The notes under the pieces are model-generated. The model searched no databases and had not been told where the DNA came from. It saw nothing but the letters and a program-made list of their open reading frames with translations. The position numbers were made by a program, and so were the translations under genes. Below are positions 21,463-29,771 of a stretch of 64,000 nt of DNA, piece after piece. The stretch's first letter is position 1; each line of letters starts with the position of its first letter. The stretch is taken from NCBI RefSeq assembly GCF_023241715.1, contig NZ_JALQCW010000004.1, forward strand, positions 1 through 64,000, read 5' to 3'. Origin of the DNA: Pseudomonas morbosilactucae (GTDB lineage: Bacteria; Pseudomonadota; Gammaproteobacteria; Pseudomonadales; Pseudomonadaceae).

Positions 21463-22284
21463 CTATTGGTCGCTGCCGTACCAGTATTGCGCGGTTACAC
21501 CGCCGTCCATCAGGAAGTCGCTGCCGGTAATGAAGGTCCCTTCAGGGCCCATCAGCAGCGCAGCAACCGCGGCCACTTCATCGGGCGTACCGCCGCGCTG
21601 GGCGGCGGACGATTCAATCATGCGGCGGTAGCCATCCCCACGCGGGCCATTGAGTTCATCCCGAGCCAGGGGGGTGAAGATGATGCCGGGGCTGATGGTG
21701 TTGACCCGGGCACCGCGCTTGCCCCAGCGAACGGCTTGCGCCGCGACCCGCAGTGAGTTGCCACGTTTGGATATCTGATAGGCATTCAAAGGGTCGGTGA
21801 CCACTTCCGGTTGCAGCATCGGCAAAGCCAGCAGCGCTTCCACCGGCGTCAGCGCCAAGGCCTGGTTCTGCTCAGCGCTGAGTGCCGGCAAGCGATGACC
21901 GGACTGCGAGGCGATGACAATGGCTGAACCCCCTTTGGCGATCACCTCGCCAAACAGCTCCAGCACCAGGGCGGTGCCATACAGGTCGACCCGAAGAATG
22001 GTGGCAGGTGCTGCCTGAGAGGGAGAGACCCCGGCGGCATGGATCACCCCGCTAATGTCGCCAAGACTGGCCGCCTTGGCCACCAATGCCTGGACTGACG
22101 CACGGGACGAGACATCCACCGTGGACGTCGTGACAGCAAAACCCGCATCGCTCATCACCTTCGCGGCGGCGTCTGCCGTTTCCTGGTGCAGATCGGCGAG
22201 CAAGACATGTTTGCCAGCGCTGACGCGTCGAGCGATGGCTTGGCCAATCGAGCCAGCACCGATAACTACAGTGACATCGGTCAT
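21463..22284 (-). CDS. Short-chain dehydrogenase/reductase
   Basis: An SDR of about 273 residues. Residues 1-30 hold the Rossmann motif in the form VVIGAGSIGQAIA, a variant of TGxxxGxG. The active-site Ser lies in VIASQSGH, with Tyr and Lys in NAYQISKRGN (YxxxK). The C-terminal MGPEGTFITGSDFLMDGG is typical. ATG 22284 is chosen over 22290, because AGGA then has 9-base spacing. It likely reduces a carbonyl compound with NAD(P)H. It runs convergent to the LysR gene at 20536, from which it is separated by only 24 bp. Confidence 0.88.
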   Translation of the reverse strand: MTDVTVVIGAGSIGQAIARRVSAGKHVLLADLHQETADAAAKVMSDAGFAVTTSTVDVSSRASVQALVAKAASLGDISGVIHAAGVSPSQAAPATILRVDLYGTALVLELFGEVIAKGGSAIVIASQSGHRLPALSAEQNQALALTPVEALLALPMLQPEVVTDPLNAYQISKRGNSLRVAAQAVRWGKRGARVNTISPGIIFTPLARDELNGPRGDGYRRMIESSAAQRGGTPDEVAAVAALLMGPEGTFITGSDFLMDGGVTAQYWYGSDQ

Positions 22285-22408
22285 CTTCATTTTCCTGGAG
22301 GGTGGGGACTCCACTTTAGGGTCAGAAGAACCTGATGATTAGTCTTTCAAGCATGCGTGGCCTTGTGAGTGCAATTCAGTAGTTGAGCGGGGCAAACCGG
22401 TGAATTGC

Positions 22409-22423
22409 TGAATCACCCTCATG
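22409..22423. promoter_or_regulatory. Weak LysR-type palindrome near SDR/flavodoxin
   Basis: Read on the minus strand, ATGAGG-GTG-ATTCAG resembles site V (15693) in its first arm and its ATTCA half. It lies between the divergent SDR (22284) and flavodoxin-like gene (22525). Support is weak. Confidence 0.25.
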
Positions 22424-22524
22424 AGGTCATACAGCCTTGCCCTGATTGTTGCCGCATGCACCAGCGTCTAGCCTGGCTAGACGCTAATTGACGCCTAGGT
22501 GGCCGTCATTCATGAGGAAACACG

Positions 22525-23118
22525 ATGCCTTCACACGACCCCCACCGTCGCAAAGTGGTCGCAGCGATCGCCAGCCTGCCGCTTATTGCCTCTGGCGCGA
22601 ACCCCGATGGGAACACCTCCGCCCCGTCGAGTGCCAAGGTCCTGGTCGCTTACTTTTCCAGGTCGGGTAATACCAGGGTCGTCGCCGGCCTGATCCAACG
22701 CTCACAGCACGCCGACCTGTTTGAGATCCGCCCCGCAAACGCCTATCCCGAGGACTACCTTGAAACGGTCGAGCAGGCACGGCGTGAAACCGCCACGGGC
22801 TTCAAACCTGAACTGGAGACAATCGTCTCGAATATGGGGCAGTACGACGTGCTGTTCCTGGGTTTTCCCATCTGGGGGCAAACTGCACCTCCCGTGATCA
22901 AGGCATTCCTTTCGGCCCATGAGCTGTCCGGAAAGACTGTCGTGCCCTTAATCACTCATGGGGGATATGGACTGGGTGACAGCCTGGACGTCCTCGCCCG
23001 CCACGCGCCCGGCGCTCGGTGGGTAGAAGGGTTTGTGATGGAAGGGGAGCAGGAACGGAGAACCATGGAGAAGGTGAAGGACTGGTTAGCCAATCCTGAG
23101 CGATTCACCCTTGGGTAA
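22525..23118 (+). CDS. Exported flavodoxin-like protein
   Basis: A 197-residue protein. After a twin-arginine-like signal (HRRKVVAAIASLPLIASG, residues 7-24) comes a flavodoxin_4 domain. The FMN phosphate loop is VAYFSRSGNTRVVAGLI (residues 40-56), and the ring-stacking regions lie at LFLGFPIWGQTAPPVIKAF and PLITHGGYGLGD. ATGAGGAAACACG gives the ribosome site. Flavodoxin-fold proteins with Tat signals are found near AKRs and CMD proteins, and they could pass electrons to quinones or aldehydes in the periplasm; that role is inference. The electron donor is not evident here. Confidence 0.82.
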   Translation: MPSHDPHRRKVVAAIASLPLIASGANPDGNTSAPSSAKVLVAYFSRSGNTRVVAGLIQRSQHADLFEIRPANAYPEDYLETVEQARRETATGFKPELETIVSNMGQYDVLFLGFPIWGQTAPPVIKAFLSAHELSGKTVVPLITHGGYGLGDSLDVLARHAPGARWVEGFVMEGEQERRTMEKVKDWLANPERFTLG

Positions 23119-23187
23119 AGGGGCGACGCTCTGCGAGGGGGAGCCATTGCTTTGCCAATGGCTCGTTATGAAGTGCCAACGGTTTTA

Positions 23188-23793
23188 TTAACCAGCATTG
23201 CCTTCGGACACAGTCCCGTCCGGTTCGTCCCCTGAAGGCATCAACGATGGGAGGAGGGTGTCGCGGCAGGCCGCGAGAATCTCATCAGCAAGCCGCGAGT
23301 CGTCAGGGCAGGCGCGTGACAGGACGATGGCGCCGACTACCTGCGCCATCAAGGCGAGGCGTTTGGCCCGTGCCTGGGCCGAGTCCGCACTGTTGTGCTT
23401 GTCTTGCAAGACCGCGAGTTGGGCCTCGATGCCGGCAGCAAAGGTGGCTCGGACATCGTCCTCTTTGCGGGCCGCATCCCCGCACAGTGCGGCCATCGTG
23501 CAGCCTGAGGCGCGATTGTCGCGATGCTCGCGAGAGAGATAGACCTTTACGAATTCAGACGCTGAAGACCCCACGGTCAGCTCGGCGGATTGCAGCAGGC
23601 CGCAGCTTGCCGACTCCGCCATCAGGTCGGCTTTGGAGCGGAAGTGCTTGTAGAAGCCGCCCTGAGTGAAGCCAGCCGCCGCCATCAGGTCGGCGATGCC
23701 CACCCCGTCATAGCCACGCTCGCGAAAAAGCGCGGACGCAGTTTCCACGATATGCGCCCGATTGGCCTGCGCCTGTTTTTTAGTGACTTTCAT
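23188..23793 (-). CDS. TetR-family repressor of the OYE operon
   Basis: A 201-residue TetR regulator. The helix-turn-helix spans residues 12-58 (HIVETASALFRERGYDGVGIADLMAAAGFTQGGFYKHFRSK). The ligand domain has two cysteines in SGCTMAALCGDAARK (about residues 96-110), a position where TetR-type electrophile sensors could react with quinones or aldehydes; that is inference. It is divergent from the OYE operon starting at 23925. The intergenic region holds a near-perfect 20-bp palindrome next to a consensus promoter, so it very likely represses that operon and itself. Confidence 0.9.
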   Translation of the reverse strand: MKVTKKQAQANRAHIVETASALFRERGYDGVGIADLMAAAGFTQGGFYKHFRSKADLMAESASCGLLQSAELTVGSSASEFVKVYLSREHRDNRASGCTMAALCGDAARKEDDVRATFAAGIEAQLAVLQDKHNSADSAQARAKRLALMAQVVGAIVLSRACPDDSRLADEILAACRDTLLPSLMPSGDEPDGTVSEGNAG

Positions 23794-23839
23794 CGCTCAC
23801 CCAACAACGTTTATCCAGCTGTGATCGCGCCACTATACA

Positions 23840-23859
23840 TTGATGTTGATCGACATCAA
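23840..23859. promoter_or_regulatory. TetR operator candidate
   Basis: TTGATGT-TGATCG-ACATCAA is palindromic at 18 of 20 positions. It lies 47 bp before the TetR start and just ahead of the OYE promoter. Confidence 0.65.
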
Positions 23860-23863
23860 ACCG

Positions 23864-23891
23864 TTGACATTTTAGAGTTCGATCGTAATCA
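23864..23891 (+). promoter_or_regulatory. Sigma-70 promoter of the OYE operon
   Basis: TTGACA at 23864-23869, a 16-base spacer, then TAATCA at 23886-23891. It starts four bases after the TetR operator candidate and 60 bp before the OYE ATG at 23925. Confidence 0.55.
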
Positions 23892-23924
23892 TTGGCGTCA
23901 TCCCACTCGCTGAAGTTAACCAAA

Positions 23925-25007
23925 ATGACCGAGAAAACCCTGTTCCAGCCCTACGTCCTGGGCGATCTGACGCTCGCCAATCGCATCGTGATGGCGCCGC
24001 TGACCCGCAACCGCGCCGGCGCCGGGTTAGTCCCCGGCGAACTGACCGCGACCTACTATGCCCAGCGCGCTTCGGCCGGCTTGATCATCACCGAGGCGAC
24101 CCAAGTCTCCGCCCAGGCCCAGGGTTATCAGGACACGCCCGGCCTCTACACGCCCGAGCAGATAGCCGGCTGGCGCAAGGTCACGGATGCCGTGCATGCC
24201 GAGGGGGGACGCATCTTTGTTCAGCTTTGGCATGTCGGTCGCGTTTCTCACGTTGACGTGCAACCGGGCGGCGCTGCGCCGGTCGCGCCTTCGGCGATCC
24301 GGGCGCAGACCAAGACCTTCGTCAATAACGCATTTGTCGACGTTTCCGAGCCACGCGCCCTGGCGCTGGGCGAGCTGCCAGGCATCGTCAACGACTTTCG
24401 CCAAGCGGCGGCCAACGCCATTGCGGCAGGCTTCGACGGTGTGGAGATTCACGGCGCAAACGGCTATCTGCTGGAGCAGTTCATCAAGGACGGGGCCAAC
24501 CAGCGCACGGATGCCTACGGTGGCTCGATAGAGAACCGCGCACGCTTGCTGCTGGATGTGGTCAGCGCCGTGGTGAAAGAAATCGGTGCCGGTCGCACCG
24601 GGGTGCGCATCTCGCCAGTGTCTCCGGCCAACGGAATTTCTTGCAGCGCTCCGCAACCCCAATACGCCTACATCGCCGAGCAACTCGACGCGCTGTCCGT
24701 CGCCTATCTGCATGTCGTGGAAGGGGCGACCGGAGGCCCGCGGGATGCGGCCGAGTTCGATTACGACGCACTGCGCCAGCACTTCAAACAGGCCTACCTG
24801 GCCAACAACGGCTACGACCTGGAGCTCGCCACGACCGCCCTCAACGCCGGCAAGGCAGACCTCTTTGCCTTCGGTCGCCCGTTCATCAGCAACCCCGATC
24901 TGGTTGACCGCTTGAAAACCGCAGCGCCCCTGGCGCCGCTCAACCCGGCCACGCTCTACGGCGGCGGCGCTGTCGGCTATACCGACTACCCGACGATCGC
25001 CGGCTGA
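23925..25007 (+). CDS. Old yellow enzyme family ene-reductase
   Basis: A 360-residue FMN-dependent OYE/NemA-type alkene reductase. FMN contacts appear in NRIVMAPLTRNRAG (residues 18-31). The His/Asn substrate pair lies in VEIHGANGYLLEQF, the class I pattern, followed by the family signature DGANQRTDAYGGS. The C-terminus holds the phosphate-binding FAFGRPFISNPDL. ATG 23925 is used; an upstream in-frame start at 23892 is less like the family. It reduces activated C=C bonds of enones, maleimides or nitro compounds. It heads a four-gene set (OYE, SDR, hydrolase, MDR) under the TetR operator. It is the first of three OYEs in this window. Confidence 0.93.
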   Translation: MTEKTLFQPYVLGDLTLANRIVMAPLTRNRAGAGLVPGELTATYYAQRASAGLIITEATQVSAQAQGYQDTPGLYTPEQIAGWRKVTDAVHAEGGRIFVQLWHVGRVSHVDVQPGGAAPVAPSAIRAQTKTFVNNAFVDVSEPRALALGELPGIVNDFRQAAANAIAAGFDGVEIHGANGYLLEQFIKDGANQRTDAYGGSIENRARLLLDVVSAVVKEIGAGRTGVRISPVSPANGISCSAPQPQYAYIAEQLDALSVAYLHVVEGATGGPRDAAEFDYDALRQHFKQAYLANNGYDLELATTALNAGKADLFAFGRPFISNPDLVDRLKTAAPLAPLNPATLYGGGAVGYTDYPTIAG

Positions 25008-25057
25008 AGCTCTATCTGTGTGACTCACATCAAAACCCCTTGCGAAGGAATGACCCC

Positions 25058-25846
25058 ATGACAAAGCCTGCGACCGTTCTCATCACCGGTGCCTCCAGCG
25101 GTATCGGCGCCATCTACGCCCAACGCTTCGCCCGCCGTGGCCATGACCTCGTGCTGGTTGCACGAGACAAGGCACGCCTCGAGGCTCTGGCAGTACGCCT
25201 GCGAGCAGACAGCGGTGTGGCTGTCGAAGTGCTGCAGGCCGATCTGACCCAGCCGGCTGATCTTGCCGCGGTCGAAACGCGCCTGCGCGACGACGCTCAG
25301 ATCGGCATCTTGATTAACAACGCCGGGATTGCTCAGTCCGGGGGTATCGTCCAGCAGAACGCGGAGTCCATCGATCGCCTGATCGCGCTCAACATCACGG
25401 CGTTGACCCGGCTCGCGGCAGCCGTGGCGCCGCGTTTTGCACAGTCGGGTGCCGGTTCCATTGTCAATCTGGGTTCAGTGGTGGGTTTTGCGCCCGAGTT
25501 CGGCATGACGGTTTATGGCGCCACCAAGGCCTTCGTGCTGTTCCTGTCCCAGGGGTTGAACCTGGAATTGTCGCCGAGCGGGGTCTACGTCCAGGCCGTA
25601 CTGCCGGCAGCAACCCGCACTGAAATCTGGGAGCGCGCCGGGATCGACCTCAACACCATTTCCGAAGTCATGGATGTTGAAGAGTTGGTCGATGCCGCCC
25701 TGGTCGGGTTCGACCGCCGCGAGCTCGTGACCATCCCGCCGCTGCACGCAGAGGGCCGTTGGGATGCGTTGGACCAGGCTCGTCAGGGCTTGCTGTCCGA
25801 CATTCGACAAGCCCGGGCCGCCGAGCGTTATCGAGATCAGGCCTGA
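25058..25846 (+). CDS. Short-chain dehydrogenase (SDR) of the OYE operon
   Basis: A 262-residue classical SDR: cofactor motif TGASSGIGAIYAQRF (residues 11-25), NNAG motif (LINNAGIAQSGG), catalytic Ser in VNLGSVVGF, and Tyr/Lys in YGATKAFVLF (YxxxK). The size and C-terminal half fit the DltE/YqjQ-like branch of SDRs. GAAGGAA at 25044-25050 is the ribosome site for ATG 25058. It lies 50 bp downstream of the OYE, so both likely act on the same set of enones or carbonyls: the OYE reduces the double bond, the SDR the carbonyl. Confidence 0.9.
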   Translation: MTKPATVLITGASSGIGAIYAQRFARRGHDLVLVARDKARLEALAVRLRADSGVAVEVLQADLTQPADLAAVETRLRDDAQIGILINNAGIAQSGGIVQQNAESIDRLIALNITALTRLAAAVAPRFAQSGAGSIVNLGSVVGFAPEFGMTVYGATKAFVLFLSQGLNLELSPSGVYVQAVLPAATRTEIWERAGIDLNTISEVMDVEELVDAALVGFDRRELVTIPPLHAEGRWDALDQARQGLLSDIRQARAAERYRDQA

Positions 25847-25884
25847 CCTTCCGCACGCGCTTGCCCAAATCCGAGGAATCACTG

Positions 25885-26745
25885 ATGAGCCGTTCGATGC
25901 CGGTTGCCCAACTGACACCCTCTTACGTCCAGGCACCCAACAACCTGGTTGTCGTGGGGGAGACCGAGTTTGCATACCGCGAGCTGGGTGTGCGCACCGG
26001 CATCCCTGTTTTTCTGCTGAATCATTGGGGGGCTGTGCTGGATAACGTCGACCCGCGAATCGCCGATGGTCTTGCCCGTCATCACCGAGTCATCGCCATT
26101 GATTACCGAGGCATCGGCTTATCCGGCGGCGTTGCCCCAGTGACGGTGGGCGAGATGGCCCGCGACACCCTCGCGCTGATTCGTACCCTGGGCTTTGAGC
26201 AAGTCGATGTGCTGGGTTTTTCGCTGGGCGGTTTTGTGGCGCAGGACCTGGCGCTGAAGGCGCCGGCCCTGGTGCGCAAACTCATACTGGCTGGCACCGG
26301 CCCTGCGGGAGGGCAAGGCATCGAGCGCGTCGGTGCGTTGTCCTGGCCGCTGATGCTCAAGGGTTTGTTGACGTTGCGCGATCCCAAGACTTATCTGTTC
26401 TTCACCTCCACGCAGAATGGTCGGCAAGCAGCCCGTGCCTTTCTGACGCGGCTGAAGGAGCGCACATCCGCGCGCGACAAAGGGCCGACGCCTCGGGCGT
26501 TTCTTCGCCAGCTCAGGGCTATCAAGGCCTGGGGCCGGCAGGCGGCGCAGGATCTTGGCCGCTTGAGCATGCCTGTCCTGATCGTCAACGGAGACCACGA
26601 CATCATGGTGCCGACGGCGCTGAGTCACGACATGGCCCGGCGCATCCCCCAGGCGCAGCTCGTGATCTACCAGGACGCGGGGCACGGCGGCGTTTTCCAG
26701 TACCACGCAGAGTTCGTCTCCAAGGCTCTGGACTTTCTGGCGTAG
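25885..26745 (+). CDS. Alpha/beta hydrolase
   Basis: A 286-residue alpha/beta-hydrolase. The nucleophile elbow is GFSLGG (Ser about residue 116). The oxyanion region is LLNHWGAVLDNVDP, the acid is in LIVNGDHDIMVP, and the catalytic His is in DAGHGG. GAGGA at 25873-25877 precedes ATG 25885. Family members include esterases, lactonases and haloperoxidase-like enzymes; the substrate here is unknown. It follows the SDR by 38 bp in the TetR-controlled operon, so it may open a lactone or ester made by the earlier steps. Confidence 0.88.
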   Translation: MSRSMPVAQLTPSYVQAPNNLVVVGETEFAYRELGVRTGIPVFLLNHWGAVLDNVDPRIADGLARHHRVIAIDYRGIGLSGGVAPVTVGEMARDTLALIRTLGFEQVDVLGFSLGGFVAQDLALKAPALVRKLILAGTGPAGGQGIERVGALSWPLMLKGLLTLRDPKTYLFFTSTQNGRQAARAFLTRLKERTSARDKGPTPRAFLRQLRAIKAWGRQAAQDLGRLSMPVLIVNGDHDIMVPTALSHDMARRIPQAQLVIYQDAGHGGVFQYHAEFVSKALDFLA

Positions 26746-26869
26746 ACATTCGCTTGGGCGCCAGGCAAGCAACCAGTTCCATAGCCCGGCAGAGCAGGGG
26801 CCTGGAGCGGATCGTGTCAAACCCAAGCCTTACCGACACCTCACACAATTCCATCGGAATCACAGCACG

Positions 26870-27871
26870 ATGAAAGCGCTTACGTTCAAACGCTACGGAA
26901 AATCGCCTGGAATCGGCTTTGCCGACGTTCCTCGCCCAGAACTGAAGCCCAACGACATTTTGGTCGAGGTGCATGCCGCTGGCATAAACCCCATCGACAA
27001 CATGATCCCCACGGGAATCTTCAAGGCCGTGTTGACCTTTCAATTGCCAGCCATCATCGGCAGCGATCTGGCGGGCGTCGTGAGCGAGGTTGGAAGCAGC
27101 GTCACCCGCTTCAAGAAGGGCGATGCGGTCTTTGCTAATGTGTTCGACCTCGGCAATGGGGCAATTGCCGAATATGCGGTTGTCCCTGAACACCTGGCCG
27201 CGCCGAAGCCGGCCAATCTGGACTTTGTGCAAGCGGCCTCCATTCCGATGGTGGGCCTGACCTCCTGGCAAGCATTAAAGGAGCGCGCTGACCTCCGGCC
27301 TGGCCAGAAAGTATTCATTCCGGCGGGGTCCGGGGGCATCGGGACCTTTGCAATCCAGTTGGCTAAATACCTGGGGGCCAAGGTGGCAACCAACACCAGT
27401 ACCGCCAATGTCCAGTGGGTGAGCAGCCTGGGTGCGGATGAGGTGATTGACTACAAGAAGTACGGGTTCGAGAAACTGCTGCGCGGCTACGATCTGGTGC
27501 TCGGCACAATCAGAGGGGACGCGATCGAGAAGTCCGTCGACATCCTCAAGCCTGGCGGCAAGATCGTCTCCCTGGTCGGGCCGCTGGATAAAGCGTTTGC
27601 CCGCGCTCGTGGGCTGAACGTTTTTCTTGGTTTTGTCTTCGGGCTGATGAGCCGCAAAATCGTGCGGCTGGCGCGGAAAAAAGACGTGGAGTATTCATTC
27701 CTCTTTGCTCGCCCCGATGGCGACCAACTCAATGAAATTGGCAAACTGCTCGAATCCGAGCGCATTCGGCCGGTGATCGACAAGGTCTTTGCGTTCGAAC
27801 AAGCCAAGGATGCACTCGACTACCTGGCCCAAGGCCGCGCCAAAGGCAAAGTGGTGATCAGGATCAAATAG
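26870..27871 (+). CDS. Zinc-free MDR, quinone oxidoreductase-like
   Basis: A 333-residue medium-chain reductase without zinc ligands. The start is MKALTFKRYGKSPGIGF, with the quinone-reductase motifs HAAGINPIDNM and FQLPAIIGSDLAGVV. The NADPH Rossmann segment is VFIPAGSGGIGTFAIQLAKYLGA. Relatives (QorA/NADP-dependent alkenal reductases) reduce quinones or alpha,beta-unsaturated carbonyls. It is the last gene of the TetR operon, 124 bp after the hydrolase, and is closed by the hairpin at 27879. With the OYE it gives the operon two different enone reductases. Confidence 0.9.
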   Translation: MKALTFKRYGKSPGIGFADVPRPELKPNDILVEVHAAGINPIDNMIPTGIFKAVLTFQLPAIIGSDLAGVVSEVGSSVTRFKKGDAVFANVFDLGNGAIAEYAVVPEHLAAPKPANLDFVQAASIPMVGLTSWQALKERADLRPGQKVFIPAGSGGIGTFAIQLAKYLGAKVATNTSTANVQWVSSLGADEVIDYKKYGFEKLLRGYDLVLGTIRGDAIEKSVDILKPGGKIVSLVGPLDKAFARARGLNVFLGFVFGLMSRKIVRLARKKDVEYSFLFARPDGDQLNEIGKLLESERIRPVIDKVFAFEQAKDALDYLAQGRAKGKVVIRIK

Positions 27872-27878
27872 ACAACGC

Positions 27879-27900
27879 AGGGGTCATGGACATGACCCTG
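27879..27900 (+). terminator. Hairpin terminator after the OYE operon
   Basis: AGGGGTCATG and CATGACCCTG form a long stem around GA (27879-27900), followed by TTT. A second short palindrome (CGACCCT-C-AGGGTCG) follows about 6 bp later, before the convergent LysR gene. Confidence 0.65.
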
Positions 27901-27968
27901 TTTCAACGACCCTCAGGGTCGCCAAAGAATATGTCGCCAGGGCCCTGGATCAATGGGGTGAACCGCCC

Positions 27969-28877
27969 TCAATCCAGCCTCCGGCAGGTATCGATCAACA
28001 GCGTGCGCAGCCACTGCTGGCCTGGGTCGTGATGGGTTCGTTCATGCCAGGCCAGGGTCTTGCTGAACCCCGGAACCTCCACCGGCGGTTCAAGCATCAC
28101 CAGGCCATCGGCATGCAACGCCAGGCGACGCGGCACCACGGCGATCAAATCGCTGGTACGCAGGATCTCTGGGAGCACCAAAAAGCTGGTCACCGAGAGG
28201 GTCACACGACGTGATCGGCCGATGCGTGCCAGCGCCTGGTCGGTCACGCCCTGAAATGAGCCGCCGGAAGGTGAGACCAGCACATGATCAAGGCTGCAGA
28301 AGCGCTCCAGCGACCATGTTTTTGCAGCCGCGTCAGGATGCCCGGCGCGCATCACGCACACGTAGCGCTCATCGAACAGCGCCGCCGCGTGCAAGCCCGG
28401 CGCAGTGCTGTCTGGCGTGACCAGCGCCAGGTCAATATCGCCACGGTCCAGTTGGCCCGCCAGGTGTTGAACATCGACCGGCTGCACGGCGACCCGGATA
28501 TTCGGCGCCTGCAAGCGTAAGGCGCTGAGGAATGGCACCACCACGGCCCGTAACGCGTAATCGGTGGACGCCATCGAGACGATCATCTGCGCAGTGGCTG
28601 GATCGAAGGCTTGGGGTTGCAGCATCTGTTCGATGTCACTGAGCAGTTGCTTGACCGGCGCCGCCAACTGCTCGGCGCGCAGGGTGGGCACCATGCCGCG
28701 TTGCGCGCGTACGAACAGCGGGTCGCCAAAGCTTTCACGCAGGCGGGTGAGCATGCCGCTGACGGCGGGCTGGGTGAGCGATAAACGTTCAGCAGCGCGG
28801 GTGACGCTGCGTTCATCGAGCAGCGCGTCGAGGGTTTTAAGCAGGTTGAAGTCGAGGTGTCTGATATCAGGGTTCAT
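27969..28877 (-). CDS. LysR-family regulator
   Basis: A 302-residue LysR protein of the NodD/LinR-like group. The N-terminal domain is LDFNLLKTLDALLDERSVTRAAERLSLTQPAVSGMLTRLRESFGDPLFVR, and the effector domain ends with HERTHHDPGQQWLRTLLIDTCRRL. It is convergent with the MDR operon and divergent from the SRPBCC gene at 28963, with only 85 bp between the two starts, so the SRPBCC protein is its most likely target. The inducer is unknown. Confidence 0.9.
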   Translation of the reverse strand: MNPDIRHLDFNLLKTLDALLDERSVTRAAERLSLTQPAVSGMLTRLRESFGDPLFVRAQRGMVPTLRAEQLAAPVKQLLSDIEQMLQPQAFDPATAQMIVSMASTDYALRAVVVPFLSALRLQAPNIRVAVQPVDVQHLAGQLDRGDIDLALVTPDSTAPGLHAAALFDERYVCVMRAGHPDAAAKTWSLERFCSLDHVLVSPSGGSFQGVTDQALARIGRSRRVTLSVTSFLVLPEILRTSDLIAVVPRRLALHADGLVMLEPPVEVPGFSKTLAWHERTHHDPGQQWLRTLLIDTCRRLD

Positions 28878-28962
28878 GATGTTCAGGATAAAAGATGGCG
28901 ATTGGCGTTATTTCACGCTAGCACCCAGCATGACGTCAGTCCAACAACTGTGAGTGCTGATC

Positions 28963-29475
28963 ATGAATGAAATCCTCTGGCCGGAAGGCTATCTGCCTGG
29001 CTTCACCGAAAACTTTGTCTCCAATGAACTCATCGTCGCGGGCCTCGGCACGGCTGATATCTGGCCGTTACTGAGTCATGCGCCGCAGTGGCCGAGCTAC
29101 TACGCCAATTCGGCGAACGTAAGGTTCCATCACGGCACGGGTCCTGAATTGAAGGAGGGTGTGCGCTTCTATTTTGAAACCTTCGGCTTTCCGGTTGAGG
29201 CGCAGTGCAACGAATGCGTAGCCCCCGCCGATGGCCAGCCAGCACGGATTGCCTGGCACGGTTGGGCGGGCGAGGGCGATAGCCGCCTTGATGTGCACCA
29301 TGCCTGGCTGATCGAGGATTTGCCGGGCGGTCGTGTGCGCATCCTCACCCAGGAAACCCAGAAGGGTAAGCCTGCCGCAGAACTGGCGCTGGCCCGGCCC
29401 AATCCGATGATCAACGGGCATCAGGATTGGCTGGAGGGGTTGGTCAAGGCTGCGCGTGAGGCAAGCCAGTCCTGA
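28963..29475 (+). CDS. SRPBCC (START/polyketide cyclase-like) protein
   Basis: A 170-residue protein with the Bet v1/SRPBCC pattern: N-terminal strand and helices (ELIVAGLGTADIWPLLSHAPQWPSYYANSAN), a central strand set with the GVRFYFETFGFPVEAQCNEC turn, a strand pair AWHGWAGEGDSRLDVHHAWLIEDLPGG, and a long final helix (GHQDWLEGLVKAAREAS). Such proteins bind hydrophobic ligands and sometimes cyclise or hydrolyse them. ATG 28963 is preferred over a GTG at 28954; neither has a strong ribosome site. It is paired with the divergent LysR gene at 27969. Confidence 0.75.
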   Translation: MNEILWPEGYLPGFTENFVSNELIVAGLGTADIWPLLSHAPQWPSYYANSANVRFHHGTGPELKEGVRFYFETFGFPVEAQCNECVAPADGQPARIAWHGWAGEGDSRLDVHHAWLIEDLPGGRVRILTQETQKGKPAAELALARPNPMINGHQDWLEGLVKAAREASQS

Positions 29476-29644
29476 GACCTTCGAAAGTGCCTCGCTTTGA
29501 GGCTGGAAAATGTCTATGGGGCGGGGGCAGTCCAGCTCTCGACTCAAGGGCTCTCTCGTAAAACCCAGTCAATAAGATGTTACGCATTGGCCAACATTGC
29601 TTTCTGCTTGGATGTTCGCCGTGCAAAAGCTCCCGGTATCGTTC

Positions 29645-29671
29645 TAAAGTGCGCACCGTCGCGGTCGATAA
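29645..29671 (+). promoter_or_regulatory. FliA (sigma-28) promoter of the chemoreceptor
   Basis: TAAAGTGC, an 11-base spacer (29653-29663), then GTCGATAA (29664-29671). This matches the sigma-28 consensus TAAAGTTT-N11-GCCGATAA at 13 of 16 positions. It lies 100 bp before the chemoreceptor ATG. The rest of 29476-29771 holds no gene I recognise. Confidence 0.7.
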
Positions 29672-29771
29672 TTCAGAGTACGCATGGGCTCTATCTCCTC
29701 ATAACAACACATGCGACGTTCAGCGCTAGCGTTTCCCCTTGCCAAAACTATAAATACCCGCAGGTGAAGTC

